A stretch of DNA of 64,000 nt from Punica granatum (Eukaryota; Streptophyta; Magnoliopsida; Myrtales; Lythraceae). Shown here one piece after another: positions 45,750-57,455 of this stretch. Made by a program: the position numbers and the translations under genes. Under the pieces are notes generated by a model, which was given only the letters and a program-made list of their open reading frames with translations, had not been told where the DNA came from and made no database searches. The DNA lies in contig NC_045131.1 in the NCBI RefSeq assembly GCF_007655135.1, positions 5,766,001 through 5,830,000 on the forward strand, read 5' to 3'. Each line of letters starts with the position of its first letter. Position 1 is the stretch's first letter.

Positions 45750-48700
45750 ATAAAATATATTTGTATTTATTAAGAATAAGCTACTTGGGATTTCTTTAAT
45801 TGGGGCAGAGAGATAATTTGCGATGTGCATAGTTTAAAGGCGCTATTACGTCAGATATCCAAGGCATTATCAAATTTATTCAATGATTTAAAAATTATCC
45901 AAAAAAATTTATGATTTACATATGGTTTCAAATCTATCATGACGTTAATTTTTCTGTCAATATTTAACGGTATTGCTAATGTGAAAAATAAGCGGGCTCA
46001 TTCTTACAATTGTGCCCTTTTTTCCCGAATAGATTTGAGAATAAAATTGAAATCATGAGAAAGATTTGAGAAAAAATTTAAATCATATAGGTTTGGAGCT
46101 CACTTGCGTTTCATTGACGGACAATTAATGACGTCATAGATTTGTAACAAAATATAAACCATAAACCTTTTTATGTAATTTTTTAAGCATAGATAAATTT
46201 AAGAAAATGGTAAATTATGAGATATATAGCGTAAAAATTCATAGTTTAAATAAACCTAGAATTAAGCAGGGGGAGCCAGATTTCCAGTTTTCACACTCAA
46301 AAAGAAAATATTGTCCGGATTTGTAACACAACTAATTATAAAAGTTAATAATAATATGCCCCACCTGGTGTGCACAGATTTTTCTTTTTATCTTTTTGTA
46401 ATCGTGATCCTTTTATATTGTTAATATACCTAAACATAATTTGCATGATAAGTTCAATATGGGATCCTGCCCAAAAAAAAAAGAAGTTCAATATGGGATT
46501 ATATGTCAATGAATTTTTTGCGCCTAAACTATACAAAATATATATATATACATACATACATATATATATATATAACTGTGCAGATAGAGGAGACAAGCGA
46601 AACTTTTGGTTTAGGGAAATGTTCTTTTTTTATTTTTTTTAACCGGATGGTATGGCGATTCTAATCGCAAAATTTGTTCTCTTTCAGAATCAACTAGTAG
46701 TTTGTCAAAATTATCCAGCAAAAAAAATTATATATAGTTTGTCAAAATAAGTGAAAGAAAATAATCTTTTCGTATTGAAATCCCCTTTGTTACTTTCATT
46801 TTTACAATTTTCTTCTAGCATTTTTTTGGGCTGGAAAATATTGGCAAGAATTGTTTTATCTTTTATGCTTGAATGGATCCATGCAAGAAGACAACCGAGA
46901 AGGATGATTTTGTAACACGAGAAGGAGAGAGAGATGGGCCTAAATTCAATCCAAACCTATAATACCTTTTCCACCAGCTCGGCCCAAATGTATATCAACT
47001 TATGGTTCCAGGTCGACGGGCAGCCGGGATGACAAAAATGGTACGGGAAGTTGTATTAATGATAATCTAATGTAAATAAAGAGGCACGGGTAATCCCATT
47101 AGGTATCAAATTTGCGATCTCTAAGTCGACAGGCGAGGATGTACGCCGCTGCATTAAATGCCCTTTTTATAAAACTCTCTTAATTTGACAATCCAAATCT
47201 GTTCATTGTCAAATCTACTTGTGATAGTAGTATTCTAATCTCATTATGGACTTGCAGATAAATGGTGTTCCACTAAATCCTCATTAAGATCAAGGTGAGA
47301 ATAAAAGTCCTTTTGATCCTGATGTAATTATGCCTCAAATTAAATATTCGCGACACGACTCAGACCTATATAATTGCGTCCTATATGTTATAGAATTTTC
47401 TAACGTTTGCCCCCTCAACCTCTTTTGACCTATCAAAAAAAAAAAGAAGAACCAATTTACTACACTAATCCCTCTTTTAACGTGCAGTGCATTTGCTGTA
47501 GCAAAACCATTTGCGTTTATTATTTTCTCCTATAATCTGGTTTGTGTTGCTTTGTGTACTTTGATTTTTTTGCTATAATCTCCAGTAAAGCATCACGTTT
47601 TGTAGGCTTGAATTTTCTAGATTGTCACGAGATATTAGATCAGAGACTAACACATTTTAAGGATGCTTTACCGTGTCGAAACATTTGCTAGTCTCGAGTG
47701 TGCTTGTAGCCGGCGTACTCCAGGTCTCTGAAACCATCGACCGAAACAACCCGCGTAGAGAAGGATACGTATCACAAGAGCGTAAGTGCCTTTCCTAATT
47801 TAATCAGTAATTTTCAGCGATTTTACAGAAGAAAAGATACGACCGTCCAGAAAATCACGGGGGTCTCTTTTGGGGTGAGCAGAACAATCACGGCGGCCTT
47901 GGTATTGTGTCACGGGAGCTGATTCTGTCAGACCATTGCACGTGCGCATAATATTATCTTATCTCGGTAATTTAATATATTTATGGACTTTGATGTCTCA
48001 CACGTGGAAATGGCATTCATTGATCCAATCAGAAAATTCTCAATACTAGCCAGTGGTCTGACTTCCGTCGTAACCAATCTTAACGGAAAACAAAATGCCA
48101 GCTTCCCCCCTCGGAAGATCTCACAAAAAAAATGTGCCCCCAATTCTGTGATTGTACGCGAATATATCGAGTAACAATCAATGAAATTGGCCATATGGAT
48201 AACCAATATAGGTTGATTAAAGTGTTTTTTCGCTTATATCTTTCAAGTAAAATCTCAAATTCGAATCATATAAATAGAGAAAATCATATATTGGAAGAAT
48301 TTTACTTCTTCGTTGGCCGATTTGGTTTGAATCTGGATTAATTGAGATGCATTGAACTTTAAAATATCAGGTAATGTATACCAAAAGTTGGTCGTATAGA
48401 TTGATTAATGGCAAACAACTGAGGAGAGGCCATCTCAACGTGTACTGAAATTCGAGATCTATGACAAGAATAGTAAGTATAGTCTTCAGCCAAAAAATCG
48501 AGATCTTCCCAGTTGACTCTAGACATAATTCTTTTAATGCCATGTTTGATGGTCGGAATAAGAGGTATGATAGGACTTAAAATTCTAAATCCATGTTCGG
48601 TGACGATAGAATAGGAATAGGGATTGGGATTGATCTGTTATATTTACTAAAAAGCAAATCCTAAGTAGGGGTGGTTTAGGGTGAATTGTGATGATATTCT

Positions 48701-50750
48701 ATCTGAAAAGATAAAAATGCCCCATTTTTCCTACTTTGAATTTATAAAAATTGCCAACGAAGAGGCGAAGAAGGAAGAGGGATGGTGGGGCCTGACGAGC
48801 CAAAAAAACATAAGGGTTCATCCGCAAGGTTCGTCCATGGACCACTAACCCCAGAGAGGTTGTTGATGGACCTAGGGATCGCCAACAAAGTTGCCCAAGG
48901 TAGCAGTGGCTGGCGTTGCGCCCTTATTGCCCCCGATCCCAATTTCTCTCTTCATTCGAAGAGAAACGGGAGTGAAACTAGGTTTGTGATATGGCGACAA
49001 CCATAGCCCTATTCAAGGTTGACAATGGTCAAAGTGATCGCTAGCAATCTCTATTGGGGTTGTAGTAGTTGATGTTGGGATACCACAACCCCAATCTCAC
49101 TCCGTTCTTTCTTCAAGTGAAGAGAGAGGGAGAAGGCTGTGGAGCGGTAAATACCCAATGCAAGCCACCACCGCCCCCTGCAAGGTCATTAGCGACTAGC
49201 GTCGAGACTCCAACTGCCCCTCTTCTTCCTCTCCAATACTTGTCCATCCTCCTCTTTTTTCTTTTTCAATTTCTAGATTATCTTTATTTTAAGAAATTAT
49301 AAAAGCACTTAATTATACTTGAACAACTAACATTCCTTGGTCATTTGGCTAATATCTCAATCACAAGTCTAAATATACCCCAAGCATTAGATTTAAAATC
49401 CCATTCCATCTCTACCTTATACTTAAACTAACCCAAAGAGTAAATATAACCTAATTTCTTGCCTTGTACACGGGCAACATCCCATTGAGAATTCCTATTA
49501 CTGCCAAAAAACTCCTCATTTGAACCAAAGAATTTGGAGAAATAATTTCTTCTCATGATCCTCTTCTTCCCGTTTTCTTCAAATCCCTCAATCCAAACAG
49601 GTGATTACTGTGTCCAATCAAAAGCAATCCCATACGTTTTCTCCATCCGAATTTCTCTTTCAATGCAAAAGCATGCAATTTTGTAATTTATTAGAGAGAT
49701 AAAGAATGAATTTATTCTTTTCTGGTCAGAGGCTATGAAATGATAATCCCACAATCCCCCCTTCCTTTGAATTGGCTCAAGACCATTCTTTAAGAACAAT
49801 CTTTGCAGCCATTCTTTCCCGCTCTCCTTTTCATCGAAGACTGGAGATTCCAATTCCAATTCCAATTCCAATTCCCAACTCCAATGCGGTCTTTTTCCCT
49901 CCTTTTCCTCAAAGTAATGTTAAAGAATTGTCAATTCCAATGCCGATATGTGGATTCAGTTACAGGCAAAAATGTGGCGTCCCTAAGAAGAGCTTTAATG
50001 GGTCGAACCACATTTAAAGTTGGAAAAGGAGTGTTTAAGCACGCAGCGAAGCCGACACCTATGCTGCTAATTAGCATAGCTTCATATATAATTTTTGTGG
50101 AAAATGAGAACCATTGATGATCCACATAGGTTCTCTCTAGGACCTTATATGCTATACTATAAAAGTTTCCTGGTTTCCTAATCCCGTCAAAGGTGAAACT
50201 AGAGGCCCTCGTGGAAAGCCCGTTCTTCCTAAACCGGAGTGGTTTCACTATATCTCACGTAAAAAAGGGAGAAGTTAAAACGTATTCTAAATCGTATGGC
50301 TAAAATGAGATAGGAGGAGCACGGCTATAGAGGTAAAATAGTATATGGAACCGTAATTTATGAAAAGAAACTATTCATATGTAAGAACATATCGACGCTC
50401 GACTCCTTTTATCTACTAGAATAGAAGAAGAGAGATAGTCGCTATGGGCGGTAAGTGTTCGGTGAATTGGCATCTCCCTCTTCCACCTCCCATGCATGAC
50501 AAATTGATTATTTTCCCTTTTCCCACTTGCGTCTTTGATGCCCTTTCATATGCTTCCTAGACCAGTCATTTGATTGTTTAGTCAAAAAATTGGAAGGATA
50601 TCATTCCATTGCATGAAAATGAAGCTCCTCCACTCTCGGCCCTCCGCGATATAGGATCCCATTTATTTATTTATTTATTATTGCGAAATTAGAATTTGAT
50701 CATAACATGAAACTCTTACAAGAAAATCCTAAATCAGCACAACTGCAAGA
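45750..50750. other. Gene-free region between the two peptide genes
   Basis: No supported gene. It contains a SINE-like copy (about 47070-47175), a G/C-richer patch at about 48780-49240 with internal inverted repeats, an ATTCCA hexamer array (about 49847-49875) and an unrecognised conserved-looking frame near 49931-50248 that starts with GTG. A TATTTATT-type tract lies near 50663-50680. Confidence 0.5.
47070..47175 (-). mobile_element. SINE-like element, copy 4 (partial)
   Basis: On the minus strand it reads AATGCAGCGGCGTACATCC, very close to AATGCAGTGGCGTACGCTC in the 63.8-kb copy, then passes a diverged box B region to GGGATTACCCGTGCC in place of GGGACTATATGTGCCC. The tail is short and the ends are uncertain. 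Confidence 0.5.
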
Positions 50751-50993
50751 TATCAACTCAATATGAACACAGTTCGTGCCGGACCGTTTCGAAGGTGCAT
50801 GGTCGGTGCACATCGCAGTGAACGTGCTACCAGTTAACTCGAAGTGGAATTGCTGCACAGACCATCACCAACCAAGCCGGGAAGAAATTCCAAGTCAAAT
50901 TCTATCTCTGACGGGCCCCACCCCGAAAAGCTCTCCACCGTCCTTTCTCATGGGCCCCTACCAGAGATCAATATTCCCAGTCATCGTCCACCC

Positions 50994-51002
50994 TTTATAT
51001 AG
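50994..51002 (+). promoter_or_regulatory. TATA box of the second PIP-like gene
   Basis: A TTTATATAG string about 140 bp upstream of the ATG at 51140, preceded by two GGGCCC-containing stretches (about 50914 and 50952). An AAGTCAAAT (reverse-strand W-box core TTGAC) lies near 50892-50900; W-boxes are expected for a WRKY-controlled, pathogen-induced gene, but one core is weak evidence. Confidence 0.45.
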
Positions 51003-51139
51003 TGGCGGTACCTTGAACCGTGGAGCTCGGAGATGCCACCAACTTAACTTCTCATAAGAACAGGGCACTCTCCCTCTTAAGAACGGAGTGGTTCTTCAAA
51101 ACCCGGCAATCGGAATAGAGCGTTCGAGCCCAACAGGAG

Positions 51140-51403
51140 ATGGGTATTGCAGGATCGATAAGAAACTCCACGAGGACGGTGTTGCTGGTGATGGTTTTGG
51201 TCTCGGCGCTGAGCTTTATGGTTCGAGGAAGAATGGTCCCATCTGCCGGGAATCAGAAGGTCTCCGATTTCACCACACCCCGAGTTCTCAGCGCTGAAGG
51301 GGATTCAGCTCCGGAGAGCATAAATGGTGGCGGAAATAGTACTACGGACAAAGTGTTCACCACGGCCTCTGCTGGGCCGAGTAGAAAAGGCTCCGGGCAT
51401 TAA
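51140..51403 (+). CDS. PIP-like secreted peptide precursor with an AGPS variant motif
   Basis: An 87-residue single-exon frame with an ATG start. A basic N-terminus (RNSTRT) leads into a hydrophobic signal core (about 13-29, ending near MVRG). A variable hydrophilic spacer follows, and the protein ends in SAGPSRKGSGH. This matches the C-terminal SGPSxxGxGH signature of PIP/PIP-like precursors except that the first serine of SGPS is shifted to SAGPS. The layout (signal peptide, spacer, motif at the exact C-terminus) is that of prePIPs. It is in opposite orientation to the gene at 44.1 kb and has little similarity to it outside the motif. An overlapping plus-strand frame starting upstream at a GTG is a shadow. 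Function in immunity is inferred from the family. Confidence 0.78.
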   Translation: MGIAGSIRNSTRTVLLVMVLVSALSFMVRGRMVPSAGNQKVSDFTTPRVLSAEGDSAPESINGGGNSTTDKVFTTASAGPSRKGSGH

Positions 51404-52064
51404 AGAAGAGAAGTTACGGCTTCCGAATTTATGTGATTATATAGCTGTCGATATTTAAACAAGATGTTCATAAATGATTTTCGTGTAATTTAGTTGCATT
51501 CCCGCAGAAATGGCCGGTGAGTGATCGGTTGATCTGTAGGAGAGAGTCCGAAGGCATTCTTTGATTTTGAGGTGAATTATGCTGTACATGTCTTGATTTT
51601 ACACAAAGATGATATATATAAATAAACAGGGGAAAGAGGAAGGATTAAGGTTCAATATCATTTGCAGTTAGTATTTTAATGACGATTCATCCCGAAATCG
51701 AATGAACTGACCATACGCCATCCCCCCAGTCATCGGTCCAATTTTGCATCAGATCTAATGCTTTTCAAATGGAAGATCATAGACCACTCCTAATTAGTCT
51801 TGTTAAATAGTCATGGCAAAGTCCGAAACTTCAACTGCGCACCAGCCAGACCATGTCAATGAGTGTGGGCTACGTGTGGGCCAAGTGTGGGCTGATCTCC
51901 ACATCAATGAGTCAGAATCTAGCCTCAAGGATAAGGACTCAGGAAATGAGCTTTGGGAAATGAGCTTTTTTCACTTAGAACAGTTTCAGATGATAGCAAG
52001 GGAGACACCACACCAACTAATGCGTCGACATAACACAATGATAAATTACAGAACCATTACAATA

Positions 52065-54656
52065 CTAGTTATTCAAGGATTCGTGCTCGTTCTCCTTCCT
52101 GATCAACGAATCATCTTCAGTGAACGACATGCTGAACGAGGGGAGCCTCTGAACTTCGGAGAAACCTAACATGGATGAGCCATTAGTCGTGCTGTCCTCG
52201 TGCAGTTGTCTCGGGACTGGACTGCCTTGAAGTTGCAAAGCATACTGCAGGTCCCATAGGACATCTGCCATGCTCGGCCTCTCCTGATCGTCCTCTTTAA
52301 GGCACTTCTCAGCGGTCTCCCCGAACTTCCTCAGAGAATTGGGATTGATCTGCCCTGACATCAATGGATCGACGATCTTCTCGAGCGTTCCCTTCTGGAA
52401 ATTTGCAGTTCCCCACTCCGCCAAGTTCATTTGCTCCCTTGGGAGCATGTTATCAATTGGAGGCCTCGCGCATAGGACCTCGAGGAGGACCACCCCAAAA
52501 GCATAGACATCGGATTTTTCGGTCATCTGCTGGGTCTTCAAATACTCTGGGTCCAGGTACCCGAATGTTCCCTTCAAGCCCGTGCTCATCTGAGACTGAT
52601 CCAGGAGGGACGAACTGAGCTTCGACAGCCCAAAATCGGCCACCTTCGCCACGTAATTGCCATCAAGCAATATGTTGGTGGACTTGACATCACGATGAAT
52701 TATTCCGTTAGCTGCCCCCTCGTGGAGGTATTGCAGCCCTTGCGCCGCCCCGATACAGATCTCCAGCCTCTGCTTCCAGGGCAGGACTGGGAGGTCCTTA
52801 TTTTTTTGGACAGGGAGGTCCGTATTGTACAAGTGTTCCCTTAACGTGCCCTTCTCCATGAACTCATAGACCAGAATCATCTCCGACTTCTCGGCACAAT
52901 ATCCGATCAGGGACACGAGGTGGCGATGGCGGATCTTGGACAGGACGATGATCTCCCTCTGGAATTCCATCAGGCCCTGGCTCGACCCAGGCTCACTCCT
53001 CTTCACGGCCACTTGGGTCCCATTCCTCAGGGTCGCCCTATAGACGTTCCCAAACCCACCCCGGCCGATCATCAACTTACTATCGAAGTTGTTAGTTGCG
53101 AAAAGGATCTCCGACAAAGAGATCTTCAGGCCTAGGTGCAAGTTCAGGACGGGGGAGTTGCTAGAGATGCTCGGATCACTAGATTTATTGCCATGAGAGC
53201 TGCCAAATCCAGCAAAAGCAGGGAGTGGAGACCAAACTGAGACCGTATCGGTCGGCTTTTGCCTTCTACCCTTCAGAGCAAGAACTCCGACGAGAACCAG
53301 TACAAGGAGCAGCCCGAAGCTCCCAAAAGCTACCCCGAGTATGAGGCGGGTATGGCTTTTTTTGGGCATAGTGGCCGTGGATTTCCCATCCCAATACCCA
53401 ATCATCTCCATCATCTCAAGGCCGTTGAGGTAAGCTAACGGCAATGAACTCGACTGGCTGCTACCCGAATTGTTCCTAATCGAGACCTTGATTAATCCAT
53501 CCACACCTGACTTAACCACCGAGCTTTGATTGAAAGGGACCTTCAAACGAACATAGTCGTCCTTATCCTGAATTCCCATGGTGAAATTATCATTTACAGA
53601 TAGTTTAAACCACACAGTGTTATCTCCTATGCCGAGTATATCGCAGAAATGGAACCGGACCACATGGCTGGAATTCGGGCTAACGCGGAACCGCCATGTG
53701 ACATTGGAATAGACTCCGTCGGTAGCATTTAAATACCTCACGGTCTGGTACACGATCCGTGGGGCTGTGTAGATATCGACGCCGGTGAGGTCATATTGGT
53801 AATCGAGGTCATCTGGGTAAGTCTTTGTCTGCGAAGCTTCCGGGTTCTGGAGGAAACCAGAGTCGTTACCCCACTGCCTCCAGAGGGTGTCGGAGCCGGG
53901 TTCTACCGCGGGACCGCCGACATTCAACCTGTACCTAGTGGCAAGAACCTCCCGCCGATGCTCCATGAAGTCACCATTAGAGCCGACACTCGATGTCGGG
54001 ATGGAAACGGGGACGAGCCCCTCGGGGACAGGGAAGAATTCAAGGGCGTTCACGAACGCGAAAGACGACGACCCGATCGGGGTGAAATAGACGGCGAAAA
54101 CATCTCCATTAACGGTCAGCAGGAACTCCCTCACCGTCGCCGTCGCAGTGCTGCTGTTAGCACTACCTGCCGGGTTACTAAAATTGGGTAAGAGCGTGAG
54201 GCCTTGTACGGACACGTTAAAGATGGCGCCGGAGAGGTCGAGCCGACCCCCAGCGGACACAAAGGAGTAGAAGTGGAGGCGAAGGAAGTGCGGGGAGCCT
54301 GGGCTATTGACCTTGAATCTGTAGGACGAGCTTGGTGCCTTGAAGATCCTCGCAGTTCGGTAAAGGTCGACGGAGGAGGAGGAGTTGGAGGCATCGTGGG
54401 AGCTGTCCTGGTACATGAAGGATGAGGGGGAGGCCTCGGAGTCCCCGACGAACAGCCTCGCTGAGACGTTGACGCTGTGGGTGGAGCCGCAGTTGATGAA
54501 GTAGGCCGTGGGGAGGGTGTAAGCAGTTTCGGAGTAGATGGAAGGAAGAGACGGCAGGAGGAGGAGGAGGAGGAGGAAGAAGGAGGAAGAGAGGCTGAGG
54601 AGGAAAGTGGAGGTAGTGTGGTGGCGGATGTAGAGGTCTTCCATGGACCTCGTCAT
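52065..54656 (-). CDS. CrRLK1L-family receptor-like kinase (At2g23200/At5g24010-like)
   Basis: An intronless gene of 863 residues, as usual for this family. It has a signal peptide with a long Leu/Ser core (about 15-40), an extracellular malectin-like region (about 50-410) starting YFINCGS, a membrane span (about 436-460) and a Ser/Thr kinase (about 529-810). All catalytic features are present: GRGGFGNVY loop, VAVK lysine (551), HRDVKSTN loop (653-655) and DFG (673-675). CrRLK1L members sit in the plasma membrane, sense cell-wall state or RALF peptides, and control growth, fertilisation and immunity. The EMILVYEFMEKGTLREHLY block is closest, from memory, to At2g23200. The first ATG of the frame (54656) is used; a second (54644) is equally possible and gives 859 residues. 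A TTG further upstream is rejected. The ligand is unknown. Confidence 0.94.
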   Translation of the reverse strand: MTRSMEDLYIRHHTTSTFLLSLSSSFFLLLLLLLPSLPSIYSETAYTLPTAYFINCGSTHSVNVSARLFVGDSEASPSSFMYQDSSHDASNSSSSVDLYRTARIFKAPSSSYRFKVNSPGSPHFLRLHFYSFVSAGGRLDLSGAIFNVSVQGLTLLPNFSNPAGSANSSTATATVREFLLTVNGDVFAVYFTPIGSSSFAFVNALEFFPVPEGLVPVSIPTSSVGSNGDFMEHRREVLATRYRLNVGGPAVEPGSDTLWRQWGNDSGFLQNPEASQTKTYPDDLDYQYDLTGVDIYTAPRIVYQTVRYLNATDGVYSNVTWRFRVSPNSSHVVRFHFCDILGIGDNTVWFKLSVNDNFTMGIQDKDDYVRLKVPFNQSSVVKSGVDGLIKVSIRNNSGSSQSSSLPLAYLNGLEMMEMIGYWDGKSTATMPKKSHTRLILGVAFGSFGLLLVLVLVGVLALKGRRQKPTDTVSVWSPLPAFAGFGSSHGNKSSDPSISSNSPVLNLHLGLKISLSEILFATNNFDSKLMIGRGGFGNVYRATLRNGTQVAVKRSEPGSSQGLMEFQREIIVLSKIRHRHLVSLIGYCAEKSEMILVYEFMEKGTLREHLYNTDLPVQKNKDLPVLPWKQRLEICIGAAQGLQYLHEGAANGIIHRDVKSTNILLDGNYVAKVADFGLSKLSSSLLDQSQMSTGLKGTFGYLDPEYLKTQQMTEKSDVYAFGVVLLEVLCARPPIDNMLPREQMNLAEWGTANFQKGTLEKIVDPLMSGQINPNSLRKFGETAEKCLKEDDQERPSMADVLWDLQYALQLQGSPVPRQLHEDSTTNGSSMLGFSEVQRLPSFSMSFTEDDSLIRKENEHESLNN

Positions 54657-57354
54657 CTTCAGGATATCAATGGAGGAAAGGGTGTGGGTGATGATCAGAG
54701 AGAGCAGAGCATTCAAGGTCTGAGCAAAGCATTGACCCGCGATTGACTTGTCTTGCTTTTGATAGATTATCCTTTCATTTTTTTAATGGTGAAACTGTAC
54801 GAGATCCACATAAAAGAACTCTTTTGTCGTGTTCATAAATCTGAGGGACCGAGAAGTGACGATGCTCAAGAGGATACGTCCATTAGCAACTTCTATTCCA
54901 AGTTGATGGTCTACATGGGCTGCTTGGCTTGCGAGATTATTTGTGTCCTCATGGTCTTGTATATTTCCGGGTCGAACCAAGTGCATGTGAGGTGAATTCG
55001 CAGTGTACGAAATAGCAACGATCGCGATGAATTATTATGAAAGACAAAAATCTTTTTCAACGAATAGGGATTAGCACTATTGCGTTGCAGCAATGAAGAG
55101 ATACCCGAATCCGACCATCGTAGTCGATGGAATTGAAAGGAGAGGACGCATTGTTTTGGCTTTTAAAAAAAATAAATAAATAAAATTAAGGCATGGCATC
55201 TCATCATCTCAACTCGACTCTGTTAACACAGTTAATAAAAGATTGATGGTGGGCGAATAGCATTAGACGATCGAAGAAAAATCAGAAGCAGCCCGAGAGA
55301 ATTGGGCGTCGTCTTGTTCTTTTGTTGGTCCCACATTTCCATCCCTTTTCATGTCATTCATTTTTAACAATATATATAATATTAATATTATATAAGATTA
55401 ATTATCTAAAAAAAATACAATTTTTTCACATTATTAGCATCAACTTTTTTTCTGTACTTATAAATGCACGAATTATCAATTTGATATTAATTTTAATATG
55501 TTTCAACTTTTCCTTTAATTTAAATAAGGAAGCGTTTGGTTTCAGAGTTAAAAGTAACTTTGATTTTGATTTTGATTTTGATTTTGATTGTGGAAAAAGA
55601 AAAATAAGATGGTATTATAAATTTGACTTGGGAAACGTGTGTTTTTGTTGTGTAGTGGATAGAGTTAAAATCAAAATCATGATTTTAAAATCTGATCATG
55701 AAACCAAACGGGCCCTAAGAATTTATAGTCACACCCTCGATCGAGGTAGTTGAGGTTGCCGGCGAACTTATGAAGGGGCGGTGGGTCCCAATGAGATCCT
55801 CATTACCCAAATTTTAAAAAAGAACAAGTAAAATTGAGAAAAAAAAGAAGAGGATGGGTGATGGAAGTCTCATTGGCGGCCACTATACCCCAAAGGGTCA
55901 CATGAGACTTTTGCTAAGTCTGGGTATCCCCGATTGGGCGGGCAGTGATTATCGTCGAGGTCCACCGATCGAAAAAATGAAAGTCTTGCTAACATTAATA
56001 TCAAATAAATAGTTTGTGTAAGAAAAAAAAGTGCTAAAATTGATAAAAGGCGACAAGTGTTTTTTTAGATAATTAATTCTATTATATTACCAACAAACAA
56101 ATTATAATGCACTGGTCATAGGAAAGGGGGAAAATTTAATAATAATTTTCTTAATGCCATAATTATACACTTCATGGTCTACTCATGCCTCATGAGCGTT
56201 AAGAGTAAGCCAAGATTGAACTACCACTAGCATAGTCTACAACCAAAAGATTAGGTGAAATAAATTAAAGGGGACTTAGCCGATGGCCAAATGACCATCA
56301 TCGCTAAAAGATCATAGTGGTATTGTCGTTAGTTGATTCAAGTGATTTATTACTATTTTTTTTAAATAAGGTATCTGATTTGAGCATCGCAATGGATTGA
56401 CTCGATTCAATTATGGATTAGTCTAAACTTATTAGAATTTCATATAACTTGTGATACACACCGTAAAAAAAAAAAGAAAAAAAAGAAAGGAAGACCATAG
56501 TGGTATAGATTCACCTAGGTAAGCACAGATCGCCCGCTTTTAACTCGCCTGGAATCGGAACGATGAATTCTGAGTATTGACAGGCTGGGCCTGGGCCGTG
56601 AAAGCCCAATGGGTTGCTGAAGCCAGTAAGATTCGGGTCACAGCTCAATAGAATCGGGCTCGGGCATGAATCTGGGCGTGACATCCGGCTAGGCTGTGGG
56701 CCCAAGTCCAGCCGAAGCTAGCACGTAGAGAGGTCTAGTTAATGGAAACACGATACCAATTGCTCTGTTGGAAAATATTCGGTAAGCATTACTCATCCCG
56801 AGCGAACAATCTTCGGCTGTTTGATAGCAAGAGATAACTTTGTGGAACCAATAGATCCTTGCAGGAGTGTCCACTTTCCACATGGCCGACAAATGTTGGT
56901 GCATGTCGCGTTACAGTCCATTAAGTGCGCAAGATCGATCTCCTTCGAACTATTGAACACTTAAAAGATTATTTTGACACTTAAATGTACTTAATAAGTT
57001 AGGCCATGAATGTAACCATCATAGGATGACATTTTTGACAAATTTATACATACGAGCCTCGTATTGGTTGCTTACAGGCGATTCACGACATGGGTGCTTA
57101 TTCAATTTCCTGAGTCATGGCCTTGTCGATTTCAATTTTATCTCGGAAACCTATTTATAGGAAATAGGTAACCAACAAGAGATGCTCCTGATCGACGATG
57201 ACGACTTTTTCAATTAATTGATCGGAAAACCGATCTATAGTTCACAGGATTTTCTCGGAAAACCGTTCTCCGGCCGATTCTTCTTCTTCTCTTCCTACTA
57301 GAGACTTCTCTCCATATAAGCGCATATATTATATTATATATCTTTGGGTGTATA

Positions 57355-57385
<31 letters not shown>

Positions 57386-57455
57386 TGTTTTAGCAAGGCA
57401 GAAACCGATCACAGGACAGAGGAGCGAAGAAAATACCAAACCTTCAAAATCAGCT
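54657..57455. other. Intergenic region between the receptor kinase and MEE59
   Basis: Divergent promoter space of about 2.8 kb. It contains a MITE (55530-55718) with a TTTGAT hexamer array, GGGCCC/AGCCCA-type motifs near 56580-56710 that may belong to an eroded LTR or promoter, and a TA microsatellite in the MEE59 leader (about 57352-57380). No gene is supported. Confidence 0.5.
55530..55718 (+). mobile_element. MITE family A, copy 3
   Basis: The best preserved copy. It starts AGCGTTTGGTTTCAGAGTTA and ends TGAAACCAAACGGGCCC, giving an inverted repeat around CGTTTGGTTTCA. Inside are a TTTGAT hexamer array (about 55559-55589) and the family core TTTTTGTTGTGTAGTGGATA. It is non-coding, about 190 bp. 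Confidence 0.65.

Noticed and set aside
49931..50248. A 105-codon minus-strand frame that looks protein-like
   Set aside because: It starts with GTG, and I recognise no family; organelle-derived DNA was considered but no organelle gene could be matched.
54657..54716. Upstream extension of the CrRLK1L gene by 20 codons
   Set aside because: It begins with TTG; the first ATG at 54656 precedes a proper signal peptide.
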